A stretch of DNA of 27,690 bases from UBA9865 sp035647835 (GCA_035647835.1 DASRMS010000061.1:1-27690); one strand, 5' to 3'; positions 1 through 6,661 are shown, counted from the stretch's first letter. Program-made: numbers and translations. The notes: a model not told the origin generated them from the sequence alone.

Positions 1-180
1 ACTATATGTTGTGTTAGTAAAATATACATGCACCATATATTGTTTGTTTTTTTTGTAAATTCAGTATTCTTGTTGTAAGTCATAGTGACTGCAAATATGG
101 ATGCTACCAGCAGTACATACTGATCCCCTTGTTTCAGCCACATGGTTTTCACAAGAAAATAAAGTAAACAGGTGATGCTC

Positions 181-360
181 ATGACAATTAAACGTGCGTG
201 GACAACCAATTGGAAAACTGGAAAGCGTGTTTATCCTAAAAAGGGAAAATGTATCATCATCCTTCGCACCCCAAAAGAAAAGGAAAAATATCGCAAGTGG
301 AAAGAACAAAATGAAAAGGAAAAGAGCCTAGTTGCAGCTAGACTCCAATCCAAAAATTAA
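181..360 (+). CDS. Small basic hypothetical protein (59 aa)
   Basis: I do not recognise this protein. It begins MTIKRAWTTNWKTGK and is rich in Lys, Arg and Glu, with a charged, probably helical second half (EKEKYRKWKEQNEKEK). It has no signal peptide, Cys pair or membrane segment. The ATG at 181 is preferred over the in-frame GTG at 172 and ATG at 175, because AGGTGA at 170-175 sits 5 nt upstream of it, an ordinary ribosome binding site. A hairpin terminator follows directly at 376-413. It is the only likely gene on the plus strand in the window. The good ribosome binding site plus a terminator argue that it is expressed. I found no convincing promoter. It could be a nucleic-acid-binding peptide, but that is a guess from charge alone. 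Confidence 0.5.
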   Translation: MTIKRAWTTNWKTGKRVYPKKGKCIIILRTPKEKEKYRKWKEQNEKEKSLVAARLQSKN

Positions 361-375
361 ATAAGTTTTTTGTGA

Positions 376-413
376 CAAAAAGTAGGCTTTTCTGGTAGCG
401 AGTCTACTTTTTG
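376..413 (+). terminator. Rho-independent terminator after the small ORF
   Basis: The 12-bp arms CAAAAAGTAGGC (376-387) and GTCTACTTTTTG (402-413) pair with one G-U. They enclose a 14-nt loop, and the 3' arm carries the T tract. The hairpin begins 15 nt after the stop codon of the plus-strand ORF. The A-rich and T-rich flanks would allow it to work in both directions. Confidence 0.75.
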
Positions 414-624
414 TTTATTATAACTTATTATATTATCAGAAATACCTATTTTGTCAACAATGGCTTACAATCAAATAAATTCAAATAGGTAGCAATTAGG
501 GTCAAAAACATGGGGTTAATTCGATATTAGCAAGTTTTAAGAGTAGTTTGTGTGTATGCTAATGTATTTACCCTAGTGAGGATAAAAAACGTTTTAAGGG
601 GCTTTTTAGCGTGTTTTAAAACAC
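414..624. other. AT-rich non-coding stretch between the small ORF and the tRNA terminator
   Basis: No ORF with a plausible ribosome binding site was seen here. The only structure noted is a perfect 14-bp palindrome, GTGTTTTAAAACAC, at 611-624. It lies just beyond the tRNA terminator, with a shorter self-complementary AAAACGTTTT about 20 nt further left. Their role is unknown, and they may be chance in AT-rich DNA. Confidence 0.5.
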
Positions 625-655
625 AAAAAACCACAAGAAATAATCTCTTGTGGTT
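625..655 (-). terminator. Terminator of the tRNA-Ala transcript
   Basis: On the minus strand AACCACAAGA (655-646) pairs perfectly with TCTTGTGGTT (638-629) across a 7-nt loop and runs into six T. It lies 12 nt downstream of the tRNA CCA end, as expected for a single-tRNA transcript. Confidence 0.85.
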
Positions 656-666
656 AAACTTTTATT

Positions 667-743
667 TGGTGGAGACGAACGGGATCGAACCGTCGACCTC
701 CTGAATGCCATTCAGGCGCTCTCCCAAACTGAGCTACGTCCCC
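667..743 (-). tRNA. tRNA-Ala, anticodon GGC
   Basis: The full cloverleaf can be read on the minus strand. The acceptor GGGGACG pairs with CGTCTCC and includes the G3-U70 wobble pair that identifies alanine tRNAs. The D arm is GCTC...GAGC. The anticodon stem CCTGA/TCAGG has loop ATGGCAT, giving anticodon GGC (reads GCC). The T arm is GACGG TTCGATC CCGTT-like with the standard TTCGA. The discriminator is A, and CCA is encoded in the genome. Its promoter is at 886-914 and its terminator at 625-655. A truncated copy of the 5' quarter lies 99 nt upstream within the same transcript. Confidence 0.97.
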
Positions 744-842
744 ATGCAAAAACAATATTAACATAAATCTTAATACTAATCAAGTTTAAATTTTTACCAT
801 CAAAAAATCAGCGATGTTTATGGTAGTATTTCTACCTTGATA

Positions 843-867
843 GCTCTCCCAACTGAGCTACATCCCC
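843..867 (-). pseudogene. 5' remnant of a tRNA-Ala gene (25 nt)
   Basis: On the minus strand 867-843 reads GGGGATGTAGCTCAG followed by TTGGGAGAGC. This is the acceptor 5' strand and the complete D arm of tRNA-Ala. It matches the intact gene at 743-718 except for one substitution (ATG for ACG) and one fewer T in the D loop. Homology stops at the end of the D stem. What follows (TATCAAGGTAG...) has no anticodon arm, T arm or matching acceptor 3' strand. It lies between the promoter and the intact tRNA, so it should be transcribed as leader RNA. I infer a decayed tandem copy. Confidence 0.8.
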
Positions 868-885
868 ATTTGCAGTACAAAATAC

Positions 886-914
886 ATTATACTGATTTTT
901 CTTGGTCGTGTCAA
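886..914 (-). promoter_or_regulatory. Consensus SigA promoter of the tRNA-Ala transcript
   Basis: On the minus strand there is a perfect -35 TTGACA (914-909), a 17-nt spacer, and a perfect -10 TATAAT (891-886). Transcription should start near 879, about 12 nt before the tRNA remnant, and read on into the intact tRNA. A full 12/12 match at optimal spacing is typical of stable-RNA promoters. Confidence 0.92.
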
Positions 915-1032
915 CTCTATCTGGTCGGTAAATACTGGCTGGAGGTATTGGTGCCAAGCTTTTTACAGGCCACGCTTTAACAGAATGTGCTCGACGATTC
1001 TATGCCGCAAGCGTGAGACAGCAAAAGCTGCT

Positions 1033-1494
1033 TTACCATACTTCAGGGAATGCTGTACTAACATAGATGTTTTCAAGTTCTACTTTATGGTTCTTTTCCA
1101 TGGCTGCCAAATCAGCAAAGAGCTTTTTGTGTTCAGGGCTGTCCGCATGATTAGCCAGGCTGGTATACATTTTCATGGCTTCTTCTTCTTTTTTCATGGC
1201 CAGCGCGATGGCCTCAGCAGGCTGCATTTCCACAGTAAGTTTTGGCATAGCCACAGTATCCGCCACTTTGTAATCCGGCTGTGTTTTGATGGCGAGAGAC
1301 CTGGCATCGCCTTGCAAGAAGTCCTCGAGAAAGTTTTTGTGAGCTAATTCCTCTGTGGCAAAGGAGGCGAAAATTGCTTTTATGTTGTTGTCAGTAGTTT
1401 TCTCTGCAACACCTTGGTAAAACTCGTAAGACTCAATTTCGAATTCAATGGCAGTAGCAATAATCTTTCTGTAATCATCAATGTTCAATATCAT
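1033..1494 (-). CDS. Ferritin-like / rubrerythrin-type di-iron protein
   Basis: This is a 153-residue protein with the four-helix ferritin-like layout. Helix 1 has Glu17/Glu19/Glu21 before YEFY. The first ExxH is Glu49-x-x-His52 (EELAH), and a second E-K-N-H lies near residue 132. Another Glu-rich helix (KKEEEAMKMY) sits between them. This double ExxH pattern is that of rubrerythrin-like di-iron proteins, which in anaerobes reduce peroxide or handle iron. There is no C-terminal rubredoxin Cys4 domain, so it cannot be a complete classical rubrerythrin and would need an outside electron donor. The start ATG at 1494 has GGGAGGG 2-3 nt upstream, a rather short spacing. It is a single-gene unit with a palindrome immediately upstream (1516-1542). 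No clear terminator follows. The family call is firm, but the substrate is inference. Confidence 0.85.
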   Translation of the reverse strand: MILNIDDYRKIIATAIEFEIESYEFYQGVAEKTTDNNIKAIFASFATEELAHKNFLEDFLQGDARSLAIKTQPDYKVADTVAMPKLTVEMQPAEAIALAMKKEEEAMKMYTSLANHADSPEHKKLFADLAAMEKNHKVELENIYVSTAFPEVW

Positions 1495-1515
1495 GTCCCT
1501 CCCGTTTATTATGAC

Positions 1516-1542
1516 GCTTACTTACTACTATAGTAAGTAAGC
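1516..1542. promoter_or_regulatory. 27-bp perfect palindrome, likely operator for the ferritin-like gene
   Basis: Arms GCTTACTTACTA and TAGTAAGTAAGC (12 bp each, no mismatch) flank a 3-bp centre, 22 bp upstream of the ATG at 1494. There is no T tract on either side, so it is not an intrinsic terminator. On the minus strand it contains TATAGT, a possible -10, with TTGTTA 15 nt upstream as a weak -35. Binding of a dimeric repressor would cover the promoter. The regulator is unknown. Confidence 0.6.
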
Positions 1543-1610
1543 AAGAATAACAAATGAACAAATCATTAAATGAAACTTATAAAAAATACAGCTAAACTGG
1601 TGGTATTGTT

Positions 1611-1961
1611 TTAGGAGAGGCCAGTTACTTTAGGAGCATGGGCCCAGAGGCGTTCGAGATGATAAAAATTACGTTGTTCAGGTTGAAAGATGTGAACAAC
1701 GACTGAACCATAGTCTAATAGGATCCACAGACCTTCTTGGTAGCCTTCTCTATGTAGTAAAGCATCATCGCTTTCTTTTAGCTTTTCCATGATGCTGTCA
1801 GCAATAGCATGGACTTGGGTTTTTGTGGTACCGGTAGCAATGACAAAATAGTCGGCAACAAAAGATACTTTGCCAATGTCTAAGATAGTTAAATCCACGG
1901 CTTTTTTATCTTCTGCGGCATTAACAATCAGTGCGAGTAACCTGTGGACCTCTTGACTCAA
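1611..1961 (-). CDS. rsfS: Ribosomal silencing factor RsfS
   Basis: This is a 116-residue Iojap/YbeB/RsfS-family protein. In this family it binds ribosomal protein L14 on the 50S subunit and blocks joining to 30S when nutrients are short. The recognisable core is DLTILDIGKVSFVADYFVIATG, followed by HREGYQEGLWILLDYGSVVVHIF, with length normal for the family. The start is TTG at 1961, because GGAGGGG lies 5 nt upstream and no better start is available. It is the last gene of yqeK-LCP-rsfS, only 12 bp after the LCP stop, an order common in Firmicutes. The downstream 116 bp hold only a weak hairpin, so the transcript end is uncertain. Confidence 0.95.
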   Translation of the reverse strand: MSQEVHRLLALIVNAAEDKKAVDLTILDIGKVSFVADYFVIATGTTKTQVHAIADSIMEKLKESDDALLHREGYQEGLWILLDYGSVVVHIFQPEQRNFYHLERLWAHAPKVTGLS

Positions 1962-1973
1962 CAGAACCCCTCC

Positions 1974-3098
1974 TTATTCGCTACTATGATAGTTTTTCCC
2001 CACGATGACTGTTACTACTACTGCTGCGTCACTTACTTCGTTTTTTATTAGCTGCGCATTTGGCAAGAGAATAGCTACTTCTTTGGCCGGTTCCATTTCA
2101 CTGATACGGCTGATGACCTGGGAGCGCTCGTAGGAAAAATTATCGGCATTGGCTACACGTGTTACAGTAAAGCCTTCCTCGCGCAGCAGCTGGGCCACTT
2201 GATTGGCTAGTCCTGCGATGCCGCAACCATTTAGTATTTCTACAGTAATCTGTTCGCGGGGGATATTGGGGCTGTCACTATCCAGCCACACCATCAGTGA
2301 CGGGATACTATCGGTGTCAGCAAGCCAGTAGTTTCTTTCAGCAGCCACGGCCACACTACCTGGCAAGGCATAGATCTTTGTGGTTTCACTAAATTTTGCC
2401 TCGCCAAATGATTTAGTTAAGCTAAGCAGCTTACGCCAAGTTAAATTGCTGGCCACCAGGGGTGAAGCTTTACGCAGACGCAGCACTTCCTGTAGTAAAT
2501 TACCTTTGATGATCTGGTCAGCAACTGTGGTTAACACCTGACGTCGTCGTTCTGTTTGCTGTGGTGCAGATAATTCTGCGTCATTAATGTAGTTCAGCAC
2601 ATCTTTGGTGGCGTTTGTTTCGGCATAAGTCAGCTTGAGGGCACCGGTAACGTCAGCCAAATGGTCCTCGTTAATTTCTACAAAAGCATGAATATCTGTT
2701 TGCAGCAAATCAGCAATAGATTTAAGCAAACCTTCCCGGCCGGCCTGACTATAGGCCTCTTCAACCAAGGTCTCATCCTCGCTGTTGCTGTTAAGTAAAG
2801 TATCAGTTGGGATTTGCACAGCATGCACTACTTGCTGGTCGGGAGGAAGCGATAGCAGATACAAGGCCGTTACTGCCTCTTTGTCTAAAGTATAGAGGAG
2901 AAAGTGCTGCGGCTTGTCCTTTGCCGCTTTGGGTAGTTTTTTAGCCCAAGCTGAGCGATCCTGCAGCTCTTGTAAATCACCTAAAAAGCCTGCAGTAAAA
3001 AATAGCAGCAGGATAAAAGCGCAGATAGATAAAAGGAAAATTAAGCGACCTTTTTTTAGGCGCCGACGTTTAGTTTTCACTTTATAGTAAGCAGGCAC
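1974..3098 (-). CDS. LytR-CpsA-Psr (LCP) family envelope protein with LytR_C domain
   Basis: This is a 374-residue type II membrane protein. A Lys/Arg-rich N terminus is followed by a membrane helix at about 18-38. A divergent LCP domain spans about 60-270 and a LytR_C domain (starting VEILNGCGIAGLANQV) about 280-365. LCP proteins transfer polyprenyl-phosphate-linked glycopolymers to peptidoglycan. The catalytic signature normally read as IPRDT is here IPTDT (96-100), so the Arg that contacts pyrophosphate is missing. The later Arg/Gln-rich motif survives as RRRQ (184-187). Activity is therefore doubtful, and it may be a reduced or regulatory paralogue. The start is GTG at 3098 with AAAGGGGTG upstream. 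It lies 17 bp after yqeK and 12 bp before rsfS, almost certainly co-transcribed. The family call is good; the function is uncertain. Confidence 0.85.
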   Translation of the reverse strand: MPAYYKVKTKRRRLKKGRLIFLLSICAFILLLFFTAGFLGDLQELQDRSAWAKKLPKAAKDKPQHFLLYTLDKEAVTALYLLSLPPDQQVVHAVQIPTDTLLNSNSEDETLVEEAYSQAGREGLLKSIADLLQTDIHAFVEINEDHLADVTGALKLTYAETNATKDVLNYINDAELSAPQQTERRRQVLTTVADQIIKGNLLQEVLRLRKASPLVASNLTWRKLLSLTKSFGEAKFSETTKIYALPGSVAVAAERNYWLADTDSIPSLMVWLDSDSPNIPREQITVEILNGCGIAGLANQVAQLLREEGFTVTRVANADNFSYERSQVISRISEMEPAKEVAILLPNAQLIKNEVSDAAVVVTVIVGKNYHSSE

Positions 3099-3115
3099 TT
3101 TTTACACCCCTTTCG

Positions 3116-3670
3116 CTAACTCACTAACCAGTTCCAAAAAGCAAGTGCTTGCGGGTGAACTAGTTGACGCTTCTCTAGAAGATAGCTGATGGAATTGGCT
3201 GAGGCTTGGATTAAGGCTTGCTGAAAATTTTGCTGTGCTAAATCACGTAGTGCTTCAACACCAGGATAAGAGCGGTGCGGTTCAATCTTATCAGCTAGGT
3301 AGACTAGCTGCTCCAAAGTGGTCATCTCAGGCTCACCTAAAGTATGCTTACGAATAGCTGCCAGTATCTCTCTGTCTGTAATACCCCATTTTTTAGCCAC
3401 AACTGCTCCTACGGGAGCATGCAGAATAACTGGTGCTCGCTGCGTATACCTATCCACGGCAATGTGGTTGTGGGCCGCGAAGGCAAAAAGTTTTTCTGCC
3501 GGCCACTCCCGGGCACAATCGTGCAGCCAGCCAGCTAGACGTGCTTTCTGGCAGTCGCAGCCAAGCAGCACGGCCAAATCAGCCGCTGTTTGCGCTACCC
3601 CAGCACAATGGGCATAAAGTTTAGGTGAGAGGATTGCTCGGAGCTGTTGTTGTAAATTAAGCTCAGACAT
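3116..3670 (-). CDS. yqeK: HD-domain Ap4A hydrolase YqeK
   Basis: This is a 184-residue HD-superfamily phosphohydrolase. Metal-binding residues are His21 (YAHCAGV), the His50-Asp51 pair (WLHDCAR), the downstream His of HAPVGAVVAKKWGI, and Asp in VYLADKIEPHR. The latter motif is characteristic of YqeK, which splits diadenosine tetraphosphate symmetrically to ADP. The ATG at 3670 has GGTGA 8 nt upstream. It heads the yqeK-LCP-rsfS unit. In many Firmicutes yqeK directly follows nadD; here a small RRM gene and a terminator separate them, so yqeK probably has its own promoter in 3671-3756. I could not identify that promoter convincingly. The leader contains a small hairpin at 3716-3733. Confidence 0.93.
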   Translation of the reverse strand: MSELNLQQQLRAILSPKLYAHCAGVAQTAADLAVLLGCDCQKARLAGWLHDCAREWPAEKLFAFAAHNHIAVDRYTQRAPVILHAPVGAVVAKKWGITDREILAAIRKHTLGEPEMTTLEQLVYLADKIEPHRSYPGVEALRDLAQQNFQQALIQASANSISYLLEKRQLVHPQALAFWNWLVS

Positions 3671-3756
3671 TTTATTATCACCGCTAAGCTATATTCGCTA
3701 AAAAGGTAAGGTTTTCCTGCCACAGCTGGCAGGCAAGAGATAAATTCACTGAGAGT

Positions 3757-3782
3757 GCAAAAAAGGCAACATTCGTTGCCTT
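3757..3782 (-). terminator. Terminator after the RRM gene
   Basis: On the minus strand AAGGCAAC (3782-3775) and GTTGCCTT (3770-3763) form an 8-bp stem with a 4-nt loop, followed by a T run. It starts 18 nt after the RRM stop codon and closes the spo0B-obg-nadD-RRM unit. Confidence 0.85.
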
Positions 3783-3799
3783 AGTGCGTGCTTAGTAAT

Positions 3800-4051
3800 T
3801 TAATATTCAGGACGAGGTTTAGCTTCATTAATGACTAGCTTTCTGCCTTCTAACTCCACGCCGTTCATTTCCACAATGCGTTCCACATCCTCGTCGTCGA
3901 CCTCCACAAAACCGTATCCTTTCGATCGGCCTGTGGCGCGTTCCGTAATAATACGGGCACTGTAAACCTGACCTTGTTCACTAAAGAATTCCTTTAACTG
4001 GTCTTCTGTCGCTGACCAGGGAATGTTACCAATATAAATGGTTTTTGCCAC
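3800..4051 (-). CDS. Small single-RRM RNA-binding protein
   Basis: This is an 83-residue protein made almost entirely of one RNA recognition motif. RNP2 is IYIGNI (5-10) and RNP1 is KGYGFVEV (44-51), with the aromatic residues that stack on RNA present in both. The fold order beta-alpha-beta-beta-alpha-beta is complete, and a short basic tail ends PRPEY. Free-standing RRM proteins are best known in cyanobacteria and scattered in other bacteria, where they bind RNA, sometimes in cold or stress responses. The start is GTG at 4051, because AGGTGA lies 8 nt upstream. The in-frame GTG at 4063 would overlap that ribosome binding site. It is 62 bp downstream of nadD and is followed by a terminator. 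Confidence 0.93.
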   Translation of the reverse strand: MAKTIYIGNIPWSATEDQLKEFFSEQGQVYSARIITERATGRSKGYGFVEVDDEDVERIVEMNGVELEGRKLVINEAKPRPEY

Positions 4052-4113
4052 GCTCGCGCTCACCTCACTTTCCGGTCTTATCTGTAGTATCTGAAAAACT
4101 GGTTGATTTATAC

Positions 4114-4761
4114 TTATTCTCGCTCGTTACGATAAAGGCCGTTTTTAAAGATATACTGCGTCACAGCATCGGGAGTTAAATATCTAATAGGTTTTCCGGT
4201 AACTACACGCTGGCGAATGAGGGTTGAAGAAATTTGCATGGCTGGTATCTCCAGTACTTCGATGCGCGATAATGCTTCTGGATAAACTTTACCAATGGTT
4301 TCCTCTAAATTTAAGTTGTAGCCAGGCCTAGTTACAGCAATGAAGTGGCAAAGAGAAAACAACTCTTGGTAGTCTTTCCAGTTTAAAATGTCCATAATCG
4401 CATCGGCACCCGTGATAAAATAGATACCTGCTTGCCCATTGTAATAGTTGTTAAAAAAACGCAGTGTATCAATGGTATAGGTAAGTGCGTGTGCACGGTC
4501 TATCTCCACCCTAGAAACAGTAAAAAATGGATTGTTAATGGTGGCTAAAACCGTCATCAAATAACGGTGTTCAGGATCTGTAACTTTACGATTCACTTTG
4601 TGCGGCGGATAGCCGGTAGGTACGAATATAACTTTATCTAAATTGTATTGGAGTCGTACTTCTTCTGCAATAACTAGATGACCTAAATGAATGGGATCGA
4701 ATGTCCCACCCATAATGCCCACAGAAAGCTCTTCCATACACTCAGGTAACTGTATTGTCAT
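4114..4761 (-). CDS. nadD: Nicotinate-nucleotide adenylyltransferase NadD
   Basis: This is a 215-residue enzyme that joins nicotinate mononucleotide and ATP to give deamido-NAD in NAD synthesis. The nucleotidyltransferase signature GGTFDPIHLGH sits near the N terminus, and the C-terminal ISSTLIRQR matches the family ISSTxxR motif. The start is placed at the ATG at 4761, 16 bp after the obg stop, with a G-rich site (GGGGTGGGG) just upstream. The reading frame remains open back into obg to 4812, but nothing there resembles NadD. The second ATG at 4737 would also keep the motif. It is the third gene of spo0B-obg-nadD-RRM. Confidence 0.94.
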   Translation of the reverse strand: MTIQLPECMEELSVGIMGGTFDPIHLGHLVIAEEVRLQYNLDKVIFVPTGYPPHKVNRKVTDPEHRYLMTVLATINNPFFTVSRVEIDRAHALTYTIDTLRFFNNYYNGQAGIYFITGADAIMDILNWKDYQELFSLCHFIAVTRPGYNLNLEETIGKVYPEALSRIEVLEIPAMQISSTLIRQRVVTGKPIRYLTPDAVTQYIFKNGLYRNERE

Positions 4762-4777
4762 TGTCCCCACCCCGTAA

Positions 4778-6064
4778 TCAGTTATCCTCTTCCTGCCAAA
4801 AGGTAAATTCAAGCTTGCGAATTCTTACGGTGTCTCCATTGCGAGCACCGGCCGCTTTTAAAGCATCCTCATGGCCTTGCAGACGGAAGATGCGTTGAAA
4901 CCGTTTAATACCATCTTCATTATTAAAGTCAGTCATCGCCACTAGTTTTTCCAGACGCGGGCCATGCAGTGTAAAGATATCATTTTCTTTGGTTATCGTT
5001 ACTTTTTCCTCTTCCTCATCCTCATCACCTGGCGTAAAGATTGCAGGCTCTTCAGCCAGTGGTGTTTCGGGCGGCAGTGCTGTTAAAAGTTGTGCTGTAT
5101 GATAGAGAACTTCTTGGATACCAGTTCCAGTAACAGCAGAGATGGCAAAGACATTTTCCTCACCCAGTTCACGCTGCAATTCTACCAAACCTTCAGCCGC
5201 TTGCGGCAAATCGGTTTTATTGGCGACCACTACTTGTGGCAAACTAGCCAAACGCTCGTCATATAAACGCAGCTCTTCATTAATCTGCTGATAATCCGCC
5301 AGCGGACTGCGCCCATCCACGGCAGCAGCATCAACTATATGTACTAAAAGACGTGTTCGCTCTACATGACGTAAGAAATGATGTCCTAAGCCAACGCCTT
5401 CGTGAGCACCTCCAATTAACCCAGGAATATCAGCGACTACAAAAGGCTCTACTCCCTCTAAATCCACGACACCTAGATTGGGCGACAGCGTAGTAAAGGG
5501 ATAGTCGGCTACTTTGGGGCGGGCAGCAGAAACACGGGAAAGAAAGGTAGACTTGCCAGCATTGGGGAAGCCCACCAGACCGACATCAGCAATTACCTTT
5601 AGTTCTAACCAAACCCAACGTTCCTCTCCCGGTTCACCCTTCTCACTATAACGTGGTGCTTTGTCGGCAGGACTAGAGAAACGAGTGTTGCCACGGCCGC
5701 CACGCCCGCCTTTGGCAACCACAAACGATTGACCCTCGTCTGTTAAGTCAGCTAGTAAAGCTTCACTTTCGGCATCTCTAACTTGTGTGCCTGGCGGCAC
5801 CTTAACAAACTTATCTTTGGCGCCACGGCCGTGTTTATTGCTGCCCTTGCCATGGTCGCCGCGATCGGCACGGAGATGCTGCTGATAGCGAAAATCTAAA
5901 AGCGTGCGCAAATTAGGATCGACTACAAAAATTACATCACCGCCGCGGCCACCATCGCCGCCATCGGGTCCGCCAAAAGGAACATACTTTTCACGACGGA
6001 AAGCAACAATCCCGTTTCCTCCGTCGCCGCCTTTAACATAAATTTTGGCGCGGTCGACAAACAA
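4778..6064 (-). CDS. obg: GTPase Obg (ribosome assembly, stress and sporulation control)
   Basis: This is a 428-residue protein with the complete three-domain Obg architecture. The glycine-rich Obg fold (KGGDGGNG, GGPDGGDGGRGGD) covers 1-155. The G domain has G1 GFPNAGKST near 165-173, switch II DIPGLIGGAHEG, and G4 NKTDLP near 285. The OCT domain lies at the C terminus. Obg binds the 50S subunit during maturation, and in B. subtilis it is needed for Spo0A activation. The start is TTG at 6064, which gives MFVDRAKIYVKGG as in other Obg proteins and leaves AAGGAG 8 nt upstream. The in-frame GTG at 6073 overlaps the AAGGAG, so it cannot be the start. It lies 31 bp after the spo0B-like gene. Confidence 0.97.
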   Translation of the reverse strand: MFVDRAKIYVKGGDGGNGIVAFRREKYVPFGGPDGGDGGRGGDVIFVVDPNLRTLLDFRYQQHLRADRGDHGKGSNKHGRGAKDKFVKVPPGTQVRDAESEALLADLTDEGQSFVVAKGGRGGRGNTRFSSPADKAPRYSEKGEPGEERWVWLELKVIADVGLVGFPNAGKSTFLSRVSAARPKVADYPFTTLSPNLGVVDLEGVEPFVVADIPGLIGGAHEGVGLGHHFLRHVERTRLLVHIVDAAAVDGRSPLADYQQINEELRLYDERLASLPQVVVANKTDLPQAAEGLVELQRELGEENVFAISAVTGTGIQEVLYHTAQLLTALPPETPLAEEPAIFTPGDEDEEEEKVTITKENDIFTLHGPRLEKLVAMTDFNNEDGIKRFQRIFRLQGHEDALKAAGARNGDTVRIRKLEFTFWQEEDN

Positions 6065-6095
6065 TAATACCACTCCTTATTAACTTCTCTCTGCT

Positions 6096-6629
6096 TTATT
6101 TTTCTCCCGTCGAATCGCGCTTATCCAAAAGTAATAAAAACTCTCCCTTTACTTTATCTAAGCCTGCTTGTAAATCGTGGCGTTCGGCGGCTGCTTGAGC
6201 CTGTTGCCAGTCAATTTCCAAATCCTCCAGCAGGCTCAAACGCAGTTGTGGCTGCTCGTCGCCCTTAAGGTAAAGAGAAACTGTATAGTCGTTGACTTTG
6301 GGCAGACAGTCTAAGACAGCTGTTAATGTATCTGGTAAAGCTTGCAAAATATCAGGCGATAAAAGCGGCATTCTGCCTTTTACCTGCAGGACATAATGCC
6401 CATTGAGCGTCTGCAGCAGATTTTCTAAAACTATTAAGGCAAAACGGCTATCGCCACAACTGATAAAATGACCAAATTGTTGTACCTCAGCACTGGCTTG
6501 ACTGATATAAGCAAGCAGCCGCTCTGTTTTATGTAACTGTGCTAGTCCACCTGCCACTTGCAGAACATTTAGAAAATCATGGCGGTAATGCTCCAGGAGC
6601 TTATCCATCGCCTCAATTACATCATTCAT
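6096..6629 (-). CDS. spo0B: Spo0B-like phosphotransferase
   Basis: This is a 177-residue protein, slightly shorter than the roughly 190-residue B. subtilis Spo0B. Its N terminus forms the Spo0B-type helical hairpin with the phospho-acceptor motif YRHDFLNVLQ (His17, then Asp18 and Asn21). The C-terminal half would correspond to the degenerate ATPase-like domain and shows no kinase N/G boxes. In B. subtilis Spo0B moves phosphate from Spo0F to Spo0A. Its place between rpmA and obg is the same as in Bacillus, which supports orthology. The ATG at 6629 has GAGGAGA 6 nt upstream. The frame continues open to 6743 but crosses the rpmA terminator, so the longer version is rejected. A SigH-like promoter lies 33 bp upstream of the ATG. 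Whether the phosphorelay partner Spo0F exists cannot be seen here. Confidence 0.8.
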   Translation of the reverse strand: MNDVIEAMDKLLEHYRHDFLNVLQVAGGLAQLHKTERLLAYISQASAEVQQFGHFISCGDSRFALIVLENLLQTLNGHYVLQVKGRMPLLSPDILQALPDTLTAVLDCLPKVNDYTVSLYLKGDEQPQLRLSLLEDLEIDWQQAQAAAERHDLQAGLDKVKGEFLLLLDKRDSTGEK

Positions 6630-6661
6630 GACAATCTCCTCACTTAAATAACATCTCAGTA

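Noticed and set aside
667..867. The tRNA and its remnant as attachment sites of an integrated element
   Set aside because: The repeat is the 5' quarter, not the 3' end, the gap is only 99 bp, and there is no integrase or cargo.
985..1347. A 120-codon plus-strand open frame
   Set aside because: It lies antisense to the ferritin-like gene, has no ribosome binding site and its translation is not protein-like. The minus-strand protein has clear family motifs.
1543..1610. Weak hairpin after rsfS as a terminator
   Set aside because: The stem is only about 4 bp (CAG/CTG region), although a T run follows. It is not enough to support a call.
3716..3733. Hairpin CCTGCCA-N4-TGGCAGG in the yqeK leader as a terminator
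   Set aside because: On the minus strand it is followed by AAAACC, not T. The real terminator of the preceding gene is at 3757-3782. Its role is unclear.
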